Positions 26,130-37,910 of a DNA stretch of 64,000 nt are shown one piece after another (within the stretch, counting starts at the first letter, position 1; the number at the start of each line of letters is the position of its first letter). Under the pieces are notes generated by a model. It saw nothing but the letters and a program-made list of their open reading frames with translations. It did not search any database and had not been told where the DNA came from. The position numbers were made by a program, and so were the translations under genes. Origin of the DNA: Isoetes taiwanensis (Eukaryota; Streptophyta; Lycopodiopsida; Isoetales; Isoetaceae); assembly GCA_021234155.1 (NCBI GenBank), contig JAJEKV010000206.1, forward strand, positions 808,001 through 872,000, in the 5' to 3' direction.

Positions 26130-28420
26130 AATATTCATTTTCATTTATGGGCAGACAATATTTCATTTTTATTTCTGGAAGCTTAAAATTAACAATATGG
26201 AAGGATCACCCAAAGAGATCACGTGTTTGACTGATATACAATATGATTTTCATTCCTCGGGCCAGCAGTCTTTTAGGAACTTTTGTTTGGACTTAAAAAG
26301 ATGCATCCACAATAGTGATGCCATTGTGGGAAGAAAATCCATGCACATATTATCAAAAGCAAGAACAAGTCAAATTTATTCATGAAATACCAAGCCAATA
26401 TACATGGAATGCAGCTTTTGATGCTCAAATCAAACATGGTGAACATGAAATGACATATCAACTGTATGAGAAAATGCACTTTTTTTGATAAATTCACTTT
26501 TTTTGAGCATGTTGAAAACTTGCAGCACAATAGAGCAAGGCCTCGTCCAGGATGTTATGCCCATTCACAAGATGCATGCAAAAATGTTGTGGTAGGCTGT
26601 TTTAATAATCTCCAAAAGCTTGGCCCATAATCTTATTTCTAAAAGGACTTTATCATTACCATACCATGATCCGCGTAGCCAGTTCCGTCACACAACAAAA
26701 ATGCCATAGTAGGAATGCCCATAACAACACAGTTACAGTTTCAGTGATCAGATATGTTTCACCAAATGTCTCAAATCAATGCATTGTAGTGTCTGATCCT
26801 CTAACCTTCCACATCTCTGCATTTATTGCAGTCCAAGACAGTGCAACTGCTCTGTCCACTGCGTTCATTGCAGCCCAAAACCAGGTTGGACCATTAAGAA
26901 AGATGCAAACCAGGTTCACAGTCCATATAGACAGTCATTCTCCTTTATCAGAGTGCATCAAAGGCTACTAGGTATTAGAGACCAATAGGACTTCCTTGCA
27001 ACCAGATTGCATGTAGCGATGTTATAAATTTGTTGTGGTTCGCACTCACGAAGAAAGGCGGAGGCACATCTTGGAGAGATTCTTTGAATTTGATGTATAA
27101 GAGGCAAAGTTGATTGTCATCCTCTCTGAGAATTTCTTGTAGGATAAACAAGCTGTAATTGGGGAAAGCACAAAACTCTTATATTTAACTTTATAGCGGT
27201 CGCGATCGACCCTATGGGATGGGAATGCACACATCAAAAGATTATGCCCCTTCATTTGCTCCTTCCTCCCCTTTGAGAATAGTTTTATCTTTGTTAGTCC
27301 TTGTTATTAAACTTATACCATCATATTTTGTGGCACAATGTGAGACTTACAAATGTATAGATGGAATTTGCACGCCAATTTGTTGTTATTTTCGGACTAT
27401 AGTTGACAAGGTTTTAATCGATGCGAGGCAATGACGCGGGATGTTCTTTGAAACATTGCATCCATCTAATAAGTCATTGAGGCATTACATCAGCGGCACT
27501 TGGTGTTTGAATGAATTGATGGTGCTACAAGCCGCAAAGAGAGAAGAGTATGAATACAACATTGGCTTTGGAGCTAGGAAAAACACAAGAAAAAAAATGA
27601 AAGATGGTGGGGCGTAAAGGATTCTTTGTTGGAATAATTGATTGCACCGATTACGCAAAGGCATGCCTGTCGGATGGGACACACTTATTGCGATTTCAGG
27701 AAAGATTAATGATTACGAGAAAGACAATACAAAGCGGTCACCATTTATACTAGCAAATGACTTCAGTAGAAAGGAAGCAGCATATTTTACCCTTGAACTT
27801 TATCCCTGAAGTTTATGATGTTATTGACTCGTGGTATGGGTGGAAGGCTTCCACGCATTCAGAATCTTTGGTGAGTTATCACCTTTGCTTTTGGTCATCA
27901 TTTATTATATAGATTCTTGATGTTATGAAAGTAATCAATAAGGTCAGACATCTGTTTATTCCAAAGCATAGATCTTTGGTCACGCTCCTAGACCTTGTAA
28001 GCAAGCGATCTTTGCTTTTTTGAACCCCTTCTTAAATCGAGCACGGGAATTGAACCCGAGAAAAAAGAGCCTATTTATTACAAGATATATCACAACCTAT
28101 TTACAAGACTGACCTATTATTATAAGATATAGAGATCGGGGAAAGCTCGAAGTCTACCCCCTTTAGCCTGCTATGTATGAAAGGCGGGCAACAAGATCTA
28201 TATTCTTATTTGCCGATACTTGATTCTGAGAAAAGCTTGGGACCAAAGAAAGAGTATGGCTTACAATTTGCGGTCACGAGGAGCGAGATTTAGGCTAAAT
28301 ACAATTTGCGGTGCGAGGAGCAGATTTAGGCTAAGTATCGGACTTTAAGACTTGGAAGAAATACGAATCCAATATGCAAATGATGTAGCTTTTCATGCAA
28401 CCCCAAAGAAATTTAGTATT
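26130..28420. other. No gene recognised
   Basis: Probably intronic or decayed sequence of the leftward CACTA-associated gene. Only short unrecognised frames occur on either strand. Near 28040-28060 the minus strand has GGGTTCAATTCCCG, which looks like a pol III B box, but no A box is found at the expected distance. Confidence 0.4.
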
Positions 28421-29088
28421 TCAAAGATGTACTGACCTGCCCATCGAGTTGGCTCTTGGTTCCAGATCAGTTTCTTTCTCCCTTTGTTTGATTTGTAAAC
28501 TCTTCGTCACTCTTTTCTCCATTTCCACAAAGAAATCCTCATAAATTTCCTGAGGCATGTTGGCAAAAAAATTTGCCATTCTTTCTGCTCGGTTGCTTGC
28601 GTTATCTTCACCATGGCTATCATTCTCATCCCCAGAACGATTGCTCAGAGCTGGGGCTTTTCCTTTCCTATGTTTGTCTTGCCGACTTCCAGCCACTACA
28701 ACGAAAACCAGGACCTCAAAATGGAAACTTTTAGGACATGAATAATCAAACAATAGAGAAAATAATACTTACTCGGTGAGCAAAAGAGGCGCAGGATCTC
28801 GAGAGAGAACAGGAGAAGTGAGAGCAAGAGAGCAACAAAAGGTGGATGTGCGATTTGTAGAGCGGGAGATTGAACAAATTTTGGCGCCAGGTTCAGCTCA
28901 TCTTGCCTTGCATTTCGATTTGTTAAATTGGCACTGTAATTTTCATGATGTCCATTTGTTATTTCAGAAATGTAATTTTCATGATGGATTTAGTTACTAT
29001 TTTGGCATTTTTTGACCTTTTCGATTTTGGCTATCTCTAATTATATTCTATAAACTGCTTGTTACATTATCGTCTCTCAAGTTTCATG

Positions 29089-29131
29089 GTCTCCGTGGAT
29101 GATAAAATCATATTCTATTCTATTCTATTCT
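29089..29131 (+). mobile_element. Isolated LINE 3' end with (TTCTA)n tail
   Basis: GGTCTCCGTGGATGATAAAA followed by TATTCTATTCTATTCTATTC matches the terminal ~20 bp and tail of the LINEs ending at 1446 and 42910. The body upstream is not recognisable, so this is an extremely 5'-truncated insertion. It lies between the two divergent CACTA genes. The rest of 28900-29978 is AT-rich with three TTACTTGCCATTA repeats near 29230-29350 and no gene. Confidence 0.75.
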
Positions 29132-30673
29132 AAATGCAAGCACGAAATATCATATTTTGAGTTTTTTCTCAAGCAAGCATTTTAGAATAAAACATGAAAG
29201 ATGGGATATTTCTAGCCATATTTTGGCATTTTACTTGCCATTAGTTGATATTTTCTCTAGCATGAAATCCTAGTGCTTGCATTTTTTTACTTGCCATTAG
29301 TTGATATTTTCTCAAGCATTCCTAGTGCTAGCATTTTTTTTTACTTGCCATTAAATTCTCTTATCAACTAAATTGTAAGTATGAGGAGTCATCTATTGCA
29401 TATCAATGTCTAGAACTTTGTTTGTGGAATGTTAGTGGATTTTTTAATTCAAGAAAACCTTGGGCTATAGAGCGTCCATGAATCGGTAAGAATTTCTGCG
29501 CTAGCATATTCATGATTATCTTCTCATCCAAAAGCTATTTTGCTAATTTGCATGATATACCTCTGTTATTTCGATAACTTTAACCTTTACCACCTTTTTT
29601 GGTATCCTCGCAATATGGAATGGAATTTTTGCTAATGTACATACTGTTGGTCTGTTTCTTCAATAACTTTAACCTTTGCAAATTTTAGTTGGTATTTTGG
29701 CAATTTTGATTGGAATTTTTGCATTTCGGTACGTTTGCGAGCATACTCATGCTTATCTTCTCATTTTGATAGTTATGTCGCATGGTAATGTTGCAGAAAT
29801 TGCTAATTTTCATGATGTCTGTCGGTTACTTCCATAATAACTATAACCTTTTACCAGTTTTGTTTTTTTATCACTTATGTTGTTAGTATTGGCAATTTGG
29901 TTGGAATTTTGGCACTTTGGGAAGTTTTGCTGACATTACTCATGTTTATCTTCTCATTTTGACAGTTATCTTATTGAGATGAGCAATAGCAGTGGCAGCA
30001 ACATGAGCAGCGCAGGGGATTATTTACCAGGTCGAGCATGCTCATCTTCAACGTCATCTTCTTCGTCCCCCCATCAAAGGCATAGGAAAAGACCGAGAAA
30101 TAACCCTATTGAAGCTTCGTACCGTCATCGTGAAAGTTGTTGGTGCAACGCATGTCGGGGAACTGCTACACGTTCTTATCATGTGCGGCAACAACACGAG
30201 GCACGATATGGCATGTGGCGAAATAGGCCCCAACAAAGCGATGAGGAATGCCAACTTGAAGGGGAAGCAAATGAGGTACCCTACATATATACTCCTCTAG
30301 GCATTTAAATTAATTAGTTGGCACGTGCATTTAGTCATTTGAAATGTCGTAGAGAGCGTTAAATTGTTTTTATGTACATTCTAGTACTTTATTTATTGTA
30401 TTGTTATTACAATCGTAATGTAATAGAAGTTGTACAATGTGATGGATATAGAGTTGTATAATGCATTGGAAATTATACAATTGTTTCATAATATAGTGTA
30501 TGATCTTTAAACTACCACTTACTATAAAAAGTCGTATTTAATTAAAGTGGGACAAATCTTGAATTTTGGGACTCGGACTGAAAATGGGACTCATATTGAC
30601 ATCAAAATTTCACATCATATAACAAGGACTGGTTCACAATATTTTCTTACAGAATTTCCAAATAAATAGTTGA

Positions 30674-30952
30674 GAAAGTTGAGCGAGGTGAGATCGAAGG
30701 GGGGAGGGGAAGGGGAAGGGGAAGGCGGGAGTGAGAAAGGGGGGGGGGAGAAGAGGGGGCAAGGGAGAAGAGGGGCAAGGGGCAAGGGAGAAGAAGGGGC
30801 AAGGGGAAGGGGCAAAAGGGAGGGGGAGGGAGAAATGGGAGACATGGCAAAAGGGAGGGGGAGGGAGGGAGGGAGGGAAGGAGAAATGGGGAAAATTTGG
30901 GCAAAGGGGAGGGTTAGGGGCAATGAGAGTTGGAGAGGGAGAGAGATCACCC
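30674..30952 (+). repeat. Purine-rich (GGGA/GGGGA)n tract
   Basis: About 280 bp of almost pure G and A on the + strand, with GGGAGGGAGGGAGGG and GGGGAAGGGGAAGGGG. Open frames through it are low-complexity artefacts. Such tracts can form triplex or G-quadruplex structures. Confidence 0.9.
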
Positions 30953-31090
30953 CGTCAAAAAAATAAATAAAAACAACTAAATATTATAAATTAAAGAAAA
31001 ACAATTAAATCTCATATTAAAAATAGAAATTAAATATTACGTAATAAAAAATAAATAATTAATTACTAAATGAAATTCTAGAATTCTCAA

Positions 31091-31116
31091 CCTTCTCGAC
31101 TCACTAGTCGAGAAGG
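31091..31116. repeat. Palindrome CCTTCTCGACT...AGTCGAGAAGG
   Basis: Two 11-bp arms separated by 4 bases. The core TTCTCGACT..AGTCGAGAA is the same as in the tandem palindromes at 34412-35070, near the other end of the 5.3-kb element. Confidence 0.85.
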
Positions 31117-31384
31117 CATAAGGCTATGCAAGCCCATCGCCTTGCCTCCCCCAAAGCGCAGAGAGAGAGACTAAGGTAGCTATATTCCACACTTGCTCAG
31201 AAGATAACCACCACGGTCCAAAAGGAAGTCAACCAACAACAAACAACAAAAGCAAATTATAGCACTAGCATCTCGGGCGCCCTCCACTCCGTCGTGTTAG
31301 CAGCCTAGAGAGAGCCCTCTCGACTGGGATACCGAGGTTGCCTCCAGTCTCTAGAGCGTGGAGCATAGCTCCGTAAGGGATCTC

Positions 31385-33365
31385 TCAAGAACGAACTAAG
31401 GCAAGGCATTGCTTCAACAAGAACCAAGGGAGTAGCGAAATGTGGATTCCGCCCCTGTTCAAGAGCTTTTCCGCCCCTGTTAGGTAATGCAAAGAAAAGC
31501 AAGAAGAAAGCTTCAGATCAGAACTCTGGCCGCCTATTATTCTCTGCATTCCAATGTCATTACTGAGCACGGGGCACTATTGTGGCAATCTCTTCGCCAT
31601 TGTGTGGCATTTGGAAAGTCGTCTGTGCATGTAGAGTTGCCCTGGGCACTGTTGTATGGTCTCCGGCCTTTCCCACATGCATCCCCTTTTCTCACGGGGG
31701 TGTTGCGGGCTTGGGATCACATGCGTGTGCTCTTCCAGCTAGATTATGCCTCAGTTTATCACCACTCTTCTCCTTTCTTGTGGGTTCCTCTACCCCCTGC
31801 ATTACTTGCCCTTGGGCGCCATTTGTGCATGCTTTCGGACCTTGAGGCCGTTGGAGGCGAGCTCTTTGTGCTCACCTTGGAGGATTGGTATTGGGATGGT
31901 CACTAGCCGTGGGAGTTCTTCGAGCTCGCTTTCGCTGAAGGGACGGTGGACAAGACAATGGGAACAAGTGGCGGGAGTATTCCGCTACACATACCTATAG
32001 TCCCTCGGGGTGATGTGGTGGTGCGGGTTTGGAAGGTTCATCCGGATGTTGTATCTTCTTGTTTTGTGCGGTCTTGTTACCGGGTGTTGGCTATTCATGA
32101 CACTCTGCCCCTTCAGGCAAGTGGTCTCTGCAGCTTCCGGGTTCTCGATGGCGCTCGGTTTGGACGTGGACATGGAGCTCACTTCCCCCAAGAAGGTTCG
32201 GGTTATACGTGGCGTGGTGGTGCAATTGCATCGAGTGAATGTCCTTGTGAGTCGGTTTAGGCGGGTGTGAGCCCTCTTTGCCCTTGTTGTGGCCTTCATC
32301 GTGAGACCGTGGAGCATTATGCGGTTTTATGCCCTCACTTGCGGGTTGCCCGGGATTGGGTCGGGGCTCATTTGGGTGAGATTGAATAGCCAACAATTGC
32401 TGCTTCATGTATATCCTGGTGCTTGGCCGCTCGTACGGCAGCAAGCCTTGCATCTGTGCGTGGCTTGGTTGGTGTGGTTGATTTGGAAGCGGCGACGGTT
32501 GTGGATCTTTCAGGGGATTTAGCAGCCTGCAGCCTCTCTGATTCCTCGACTCAGGTACAAGCTATTTCAAAGCTTTTTGGTGTTCCCGGGATTAGTAGAG
32601 CGGAAGTTTTCCATTTGGCGGGACTTCTTGGGTGTGGTAGATGGTGATGGCGGTTTATGCAGTGATAGAGTTGAGTTGTTGTGGAGTGTCGAGGTATCAC
32701 TTTGTCTCTTTGGGGCAGTTCTCCTTCCTCCTCACTTGCTTTGTAACATTACCATTCTTTTAATATATTGCTGACACAGTTCTTCAAAAAAAAAAAAAAA
32801 TTACTGAGCACGGGGCTTTCCACGATTTTCTTGAATGTTTAAGGCTTTGCAGAGCTGGATCTTGACCTTCTCCGTTACAGAGAAGAAGATTGCCGGAAGA
32901 AAATAAGCATTTGGCGAGATAGCAGAGGCGGCTGCAGATTGTGGGGTAGGGGCGGCTGCAGCCGAGATAGCGAGATAGCGGCCGATATCACGGCCCGCTT
33001 GAAGCCTTGCCGCTTGAAGCGCCTCTTTGCCGGTGTTGTTCTTCAAGAAATTGCTATGGCGGTCGATAATTTCGTGGTCGGAAATGTGGAACCAAAATCT
33101 TTGGGGAACCGATTCGCGGCCGCAGACCAAAGGCGGGCTTATATCCGCCACAATATACTGGCCTGGATCTGAGGTTGAAAAAACGGATGGACCTGCCCCC
33201 GCTACTTCTATCGCCCTCATCGACCGGTTTCGGGTATACGATTTGTCGCCCTTTACGGCGATCCAGATTCGCAGGGGCCACGATGATCCGAAGATTACGA
33301 AGCTTATAGTACTGAAGATTACCGAAGATTATAGTAAGCTTGGCCGGATGCGATTCAAAGGGCAA
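31385..33365 (-). pseudogene. Unrecognised gene-like fragment split by the LINE
   Basis: With the LINE removed, the minus strand runs through fairly GC-rich coding-like sequence. It has AGAGPSVFSTSDPGQYIVAD and FWFHISDHEIIDRHSNFLKN near 33000-33210, an Ala-rich stretch, and FFSVTEKVKIQLCKALN near 32840. Frames are broken. I do not recognise the family. Its GC content and position inside a TIR element are consistent with a captured host gene fragment, as in Pack-type elements, but this is inference. Confidence 0.35.
31576..32799 (+). mobile_element. 5'-truncated LINE insertion with 17-bp target duplication
   Basis: ATTACTGAGCACGGGGC occurs exactly at 31559-31575 and 32800-32816. The insert ends in a 15-bp poly(A). 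It is the same family as the LINE at 15861-19617 and covers only its last third. It encodes the C-terminal region (CPCCGLHRETVEH near 32280, LVWLIWKRR near 32480), with frames broken mainly at CAG/CTG sites relative to the other copy. Confidence 0.97.
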
Positions 33366-33699
33366 AGGGGATGATGGTAAATCTATATCTCTTCTTTGTT
33401 TAAAAGCTGTCTCGTTCTTCTACTTGATGCCTTCGTTCTTCTTCTTGATACCAGTATTAATCTAAATCAAAATCGTCAATGCATGCGGGCGGAATAAGAA
33501 GCTTAGCAAGAAACGGGGATGACTTCTCAAGAAACAAGCCTGTAGATTTCCAGGTCTCCCCTGCTCCACATCCACACCAAGACTCCGAATCAATTTTGTC
33601 GGAGCTATGGCTATGGCAGATTATGCAGATCAATTTCTTCCGGAAAGAGTCCAAGTGGTACAACGTATCTCCGGCTTAAAGGTGTGTGTACCAAATTTT

Positions 33700-33840
33700 A
33701 AAATTTAAATATGGGTGGGAAAAAGAAGCGGGGTATAGGAAACATTGGTTTAAATATGGGTGGGAAAAAAAAGCGGGAAACATTGGTTTAATTAAATATG
33801 GGTGGGAAAAAAAAAGCGGGGTATAGAAATAACATTGGAA
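33700..33840 (+). repeat. Short tandem repeat (AAATATGGGTGGGAAAAA...)
   Basis: Three imperfect units, each AAATATGGGTGGGAAAAA followed by AGCGGG and ACATTGG. The period is about 55-60 bp. Confidence 0.85.
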
Positions 33841-34411
33841 AAAAATTAAAAAAATATCATAAATGGGGGAATTTGAAAAATAAGAATGTGCAGTATAATA
33901 TGGTGTTGAAATCGGTAATGGTAGGCTACATAGATATTGATTTTAAATTTTAAAGTTTTAGACCTTGAAAGAAGATTATTTAAAATAAAATTAAAAACTT
34001 CCTTAGTAATATCTTCTTGTCATCTAAAATAGGGTTGTTGTGGGCTTCTTTGTTGTAAGCAACATAGGATCATTTTTGGGGTATGTTCTATGCGTATGTT
34101 CTATGATGCCTTGGGTTTTTTAAAGGATGTGGCCATTGAGATATGTGTCTAGGGATGACATAAGAAACAATGGCGCCGCCCCACATGTACCAAATCCTTT
34201 CCTTTTCAAAAGTGTATGCCCCCCTCCCCCCAACCCCACAATTTGAACTTTTAACCATGGATAGAGAAAAAATGGAGTATAAAGTGCACTTAAGAAAGGG
34301 GTGTCGAGTGGCCATATAACACACTTGGTTAGGATGAGATAAGTTGATAAATTTATAAATAATTAAAATGTTAATGTAGTGTTTTCTCTCTTAGAGCGCA
34401 TTTTTGCTCTT

Positions 34412-35070
34412 TATTTGCTTTTCTCGACTTCATGAGTCGAGGTGAGTCGTAGGAAATTTATGGGAAGGGTATTTTTCATAGAAAATACATAGAATGTTTG
34501 AAAGGTTATTCATTTTCGACCTTCTCGGACTCGAGCTTTGAAGCGCCCTTTTTTTTCTCGGTGCCTTTCATTTCGCGAGTCGAAAAAACCCTCAAACTTG
34601 CATTTTTAAGCTTTGGTGCATTTCTTGACTCGCATGGTCGAGAAAGGCCTTCCGACTTTCGGCTTTGAACTGCCTTTCATTTGTGAGTCGAGAAAGGCCT
34701 TATTCCTAAAACCTGCGTTTTTCGATTTGTTGCCTTTCTCGACTTCGCTGGTCGAGAAAATCGACCCTAAAACTTGGATTTTTTAAGCTTTTGAAGGCTG
34801 CCTTTCTCGATTTCGTGAGTCGAAAGGCCTTCCCCGACCCTAAAACTGCGTTTCGGCCTTGAGTTGCCTTTCTCATTTCGCGGAGTCGAAAGGTATACTC
34901 AATCCCTAAAACTGTGTGTTTTCGGCTTTGAGTTTGCCTTTCTCGACTCGCGAGTCGGGAAAGGCCTTCTGATCCTTAAAACTTGCGTTTTTCGCTTTGA
35001 GCTGCCTTTCTCGACTCGCGAGTCAAGAAAGGCCTTCTGACCTGTGTTTTTCCCTCTGAGCTGCCTTTGT
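34412..35070. repeat. Palindromic minisatellite, ~10 units
   Basis: Units of about 52-70 bp, each centred on TTTCTCGACTCGCGAGTCGA followed by GAAAGGCCTT and spaced by CTAAAACTGCGTTTTTCGGC-like sequence. Clear cores start near 34412, 34514, 34560, 34620, 34672, 34730, 34800, 34866, 34936 and 35002. The core is a perfect palindrome with CGCG at its centre in the best copies. It is a subterminal array of the 5.3-kb element. Confidence 0.9.
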
Positions 35071-37671
35071 CATGCCTTTTTTTTTCCAAAAATGGCCCTA
35101 AGAACTGTGTTTTATTTTATTTTTTTTTGCATGTAGCATCACTTGACTAATTTGATTTTATCTCTTGCAGTTCTTATCTCGACCAGATAGTACATGCTTG
35201 GGAGCAATGAAAAGATCAGTTCATTGAAGAAAGGTGCCGACAAGAGGGTGGTGACATCAATTGGACATACAAGTGCGTGGCCCATAAAGGAACTCCTCAT
35301 ACAAATTTCTATCGTCTGTAAGTTGCTCGTGACTAGGAGAGCTCCCACGCCCTTTGCACTAGGTGGTTCATGTGTGAAGAGGGTGTAATCATTGTGCCCA
35401 TACCACCACTATGGTCTCTTCACCCACTGTAATATATATTGTAATGAGCCCATTTATAAATATAAGGTATCTCAAAACTAGTATTTTTGGGTGATTAAGT
35501 AAACAATTTGCTTAATTTTTGTTGGAATTTGTGATCTATTGTCTACCCACCTAAGAAAATAGAGCCAAAATGTTCAACTAAGAATCTTTTTCAATTAGGA
35601 CTTTGGTCTCAAGCTGCAATGAAATTCCTATGTTTGCGTTGCATTGTTCTTGTTCTCGACATGCTATCCAAAAAAACTGGAAGAAAAGCTTAGATGCACA
35701 CTAATAGACAAAAATTCCAATCATGGCCAGTTTTCGGGTCGGGATGCTTCTTTTTCTGTAAATTAACAGGGTTCCCAAAAAAAGTGGGAATGGAATGAGT
35801 CCCACTTTAATTAAATACGCCTTTAAAATGATAACTAACATCTACATGTTCAGTCTTTGGGTGATGAATCATTGGATGGAGATGAAACGTCAAGTTCAAA
35901 CAATACTTTTCTTGGTGGGGATGCTATACATGAAACAATTGCAAATTATTTTCCAACAGTTCAACAGCCTGAAAATGAGAATGTTGGTGACAAGGCTGAA
36001 TTCTTGCACAACGAGGCAGCAACTCCTTTGTATCCAAATGCACGTATGTCTCGTCTTGCTACATGTTTGCTAATTTTGAACCTCCAACGTAAAGTTGGTT
36101 GGAGCAACAACAGTGTTTCTGAGCTTTTCAGGTATGTATGTGCACTCTTAAGTTCTTTTTTTACAATGCCATTGGAAGCTATCTGACACCAACTATAAGG
36201 AATATTATATATCGTTTAGGCAAATTTGTGAGATGGGTGTCTTTGAAGGAAATTGATATCTCTGACATTCCAAAGATGGAGGAGGAGGCCATTTTACTAT
36301 TATGTGATATTGAGAAAGAGTTTCCTACGAGCTTCTTAGATCTACAAGTATTATATTGTCCTTTCCTTAAATCTTTCTCACTATGCTTCTTTTTCTTATA
36401 TTATGTATAGATCTGATGATATTAATGCAATGATATTATTGGCATAGGTGCACCTATTAATTCATATTCCAAATGAGATCAAATTAGCAGGTCCTGCTCC
36501 TGCAAGATGGATGTTCTTTCTCGAGCGATATATGAAAGTGCTCAACGGATTTGTTCGCCAAATGGCTAGGCCAGAAGGGTGTATAGCAGAGAGCCATCTC
36601 ATACAAGAAACACTTTATTTCCTGAATGATGTGACAATTGCATGCAATCCAGATGGCCTTAAAATGTGGGAGGAAAAAGAGCCCGATGAGATTATATCAG
36701 AAGTTCTACAAGGCAAAGGAGTGGAAAGGAATCTAAATGATGAGATGTTTCGTGCCATAAATACATTTGTCTTGAATAACACAACGAGTCTGCAATCTTG
36801 GCGAGACATGTATGAAATTGCAAAGGGAGAAGCACGAAGAAATAGCTCACATAGGCGTGGTTCTAGTATTGAAGAATGCACCTTGCCAGACACAATGAGC
36901 AATGATTGGTTATTAGCTCGTATGGATGAAGCAAGAGATGGTGGACAAATTGTTCCAGATGATGATTATGAGCTTGCCATTGGATGCAATAGAAAGGTAT
37001 GTAATTTAAATGTTTTTATACAATAAACTATATAATTCACTAAAATGCTTTCATATTAGGTGCGATTTCATACATCCATGTGGGCATATGGGCAACACTT
37101 TCGTATTAGTAAGGTTGATAAATGGAGAGTCACCTTTGACTCTGGAATCATGGCACAATTTGAACAAAGGAGTCAAGCAAGCAGTAGGGATCGTAACCCA
37201 ATTGATGGTGAATTATATTATATATGTTGGAACCATATCAGATATCATTGAGTTAAACTATCGAACCTTTCGCGTAAATGTATTGAAAGCACAGTGGTTC
37301 AAGGTTGTGTACAGAGGTCGGGGAAAAACAATTAGGACACATGCTTCTGGATTTGTGGAGATTGATTCCACAAAAGTGCTACCCGACATGGACGAGCCAT
37401 TTGTTTTCCCAAATCAGGTTGAGCAAGTCTTTTTTCATCCAAATCACGACAACAATAATTGGTGGATTGTGATACATTCCCACCCTAGATCGCGTCGTGT
37501 GTTTGGAATTCCCACATCTGCAAACGATATCGAGCCAACATCTGATGACGATGATGGACAATTAAGTCATGTAGCAGAAGATGTCATGTCTGCAGCAGAA
37601 CATGAACTTGATGTGCTAGATACTGATACTATTGAAGGTGATGTCACATTTACATGAGATGGCGAGGAGAC

Positions 37672-37910
37672 CCCAGGGGATTCACCTTTGATCAGCGTAT
37701 AACCCATGAGAGTTCAACGGAGGGGTGTTTTTTGGACCTTTTGCGTACGTATACGTAGGGGTTAGGGGTGTTTTTAGGCACTGATTTGGAGCAATATCGA
37801 TACACAAAGGGGTCAAATTGCCTTTTAAAATTGCGTATACAAGGGGGGTTTTTTGCTACCCTCCGAACGCAGATGCCATACCCCCCTTATGTATAAGTGC
37901 ACCCCCCGGG
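37672..37910. mobile_element. 239-bp hAT-like MITE in TNP2 last exon
   Basis: The target duplication GAGGAGAC is exact at 37664-37671 and 37911-37918. The ends CCCAGGGGATTCAC and, inverted, CCCGGGGGGTGCAC form an imperfect TIR. Removing it with one duplication copy restores the codons GGC GAG GAG ACA GAT, which fit the acidic tail of the transposase. Confidence 0.9.

Larger units (their letters stand above)
30531..35821. mobile_element. 5.3-kb DNA transposon with ~23-bp TIRs, inside TNP2 intron 1
   Basis: Left end 30531-30553 (GTCGTATTTAATTAAAG then TGGGAC) and right end 35799-35821 are inverted copies matching at 22 of 23 bases. The flanks TATAAAAA and TTTAAAAT are a possible degraded 8-bp target duplication. 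Inside are a purine-rich tract, palindromic repeats near both ends, an unrecognised gene fragment and a LINE insertion. No transposase is seen, so it is non-autonomous; the superfamily (hAT or Mutator) is uncertain. The unique stretches 33841-34411 and 35071-35798 contain no recognisable gene. Confidence 0.7.

Noticed and set aside
28040-28060. SINE based on GGGTTCAATTCCCG
   Set aside because: No A box at the right distance on the minus strand.
30615-30970. Overlapping Pro/Ser/Leu-rich or Gly/Arg/Lys-rich open frames
   Set aside because: They lie in a near-pure purine tract and have no family resemblance, so they are composition artefacts. The same applies to the minus-strand frame at 55290-55667.
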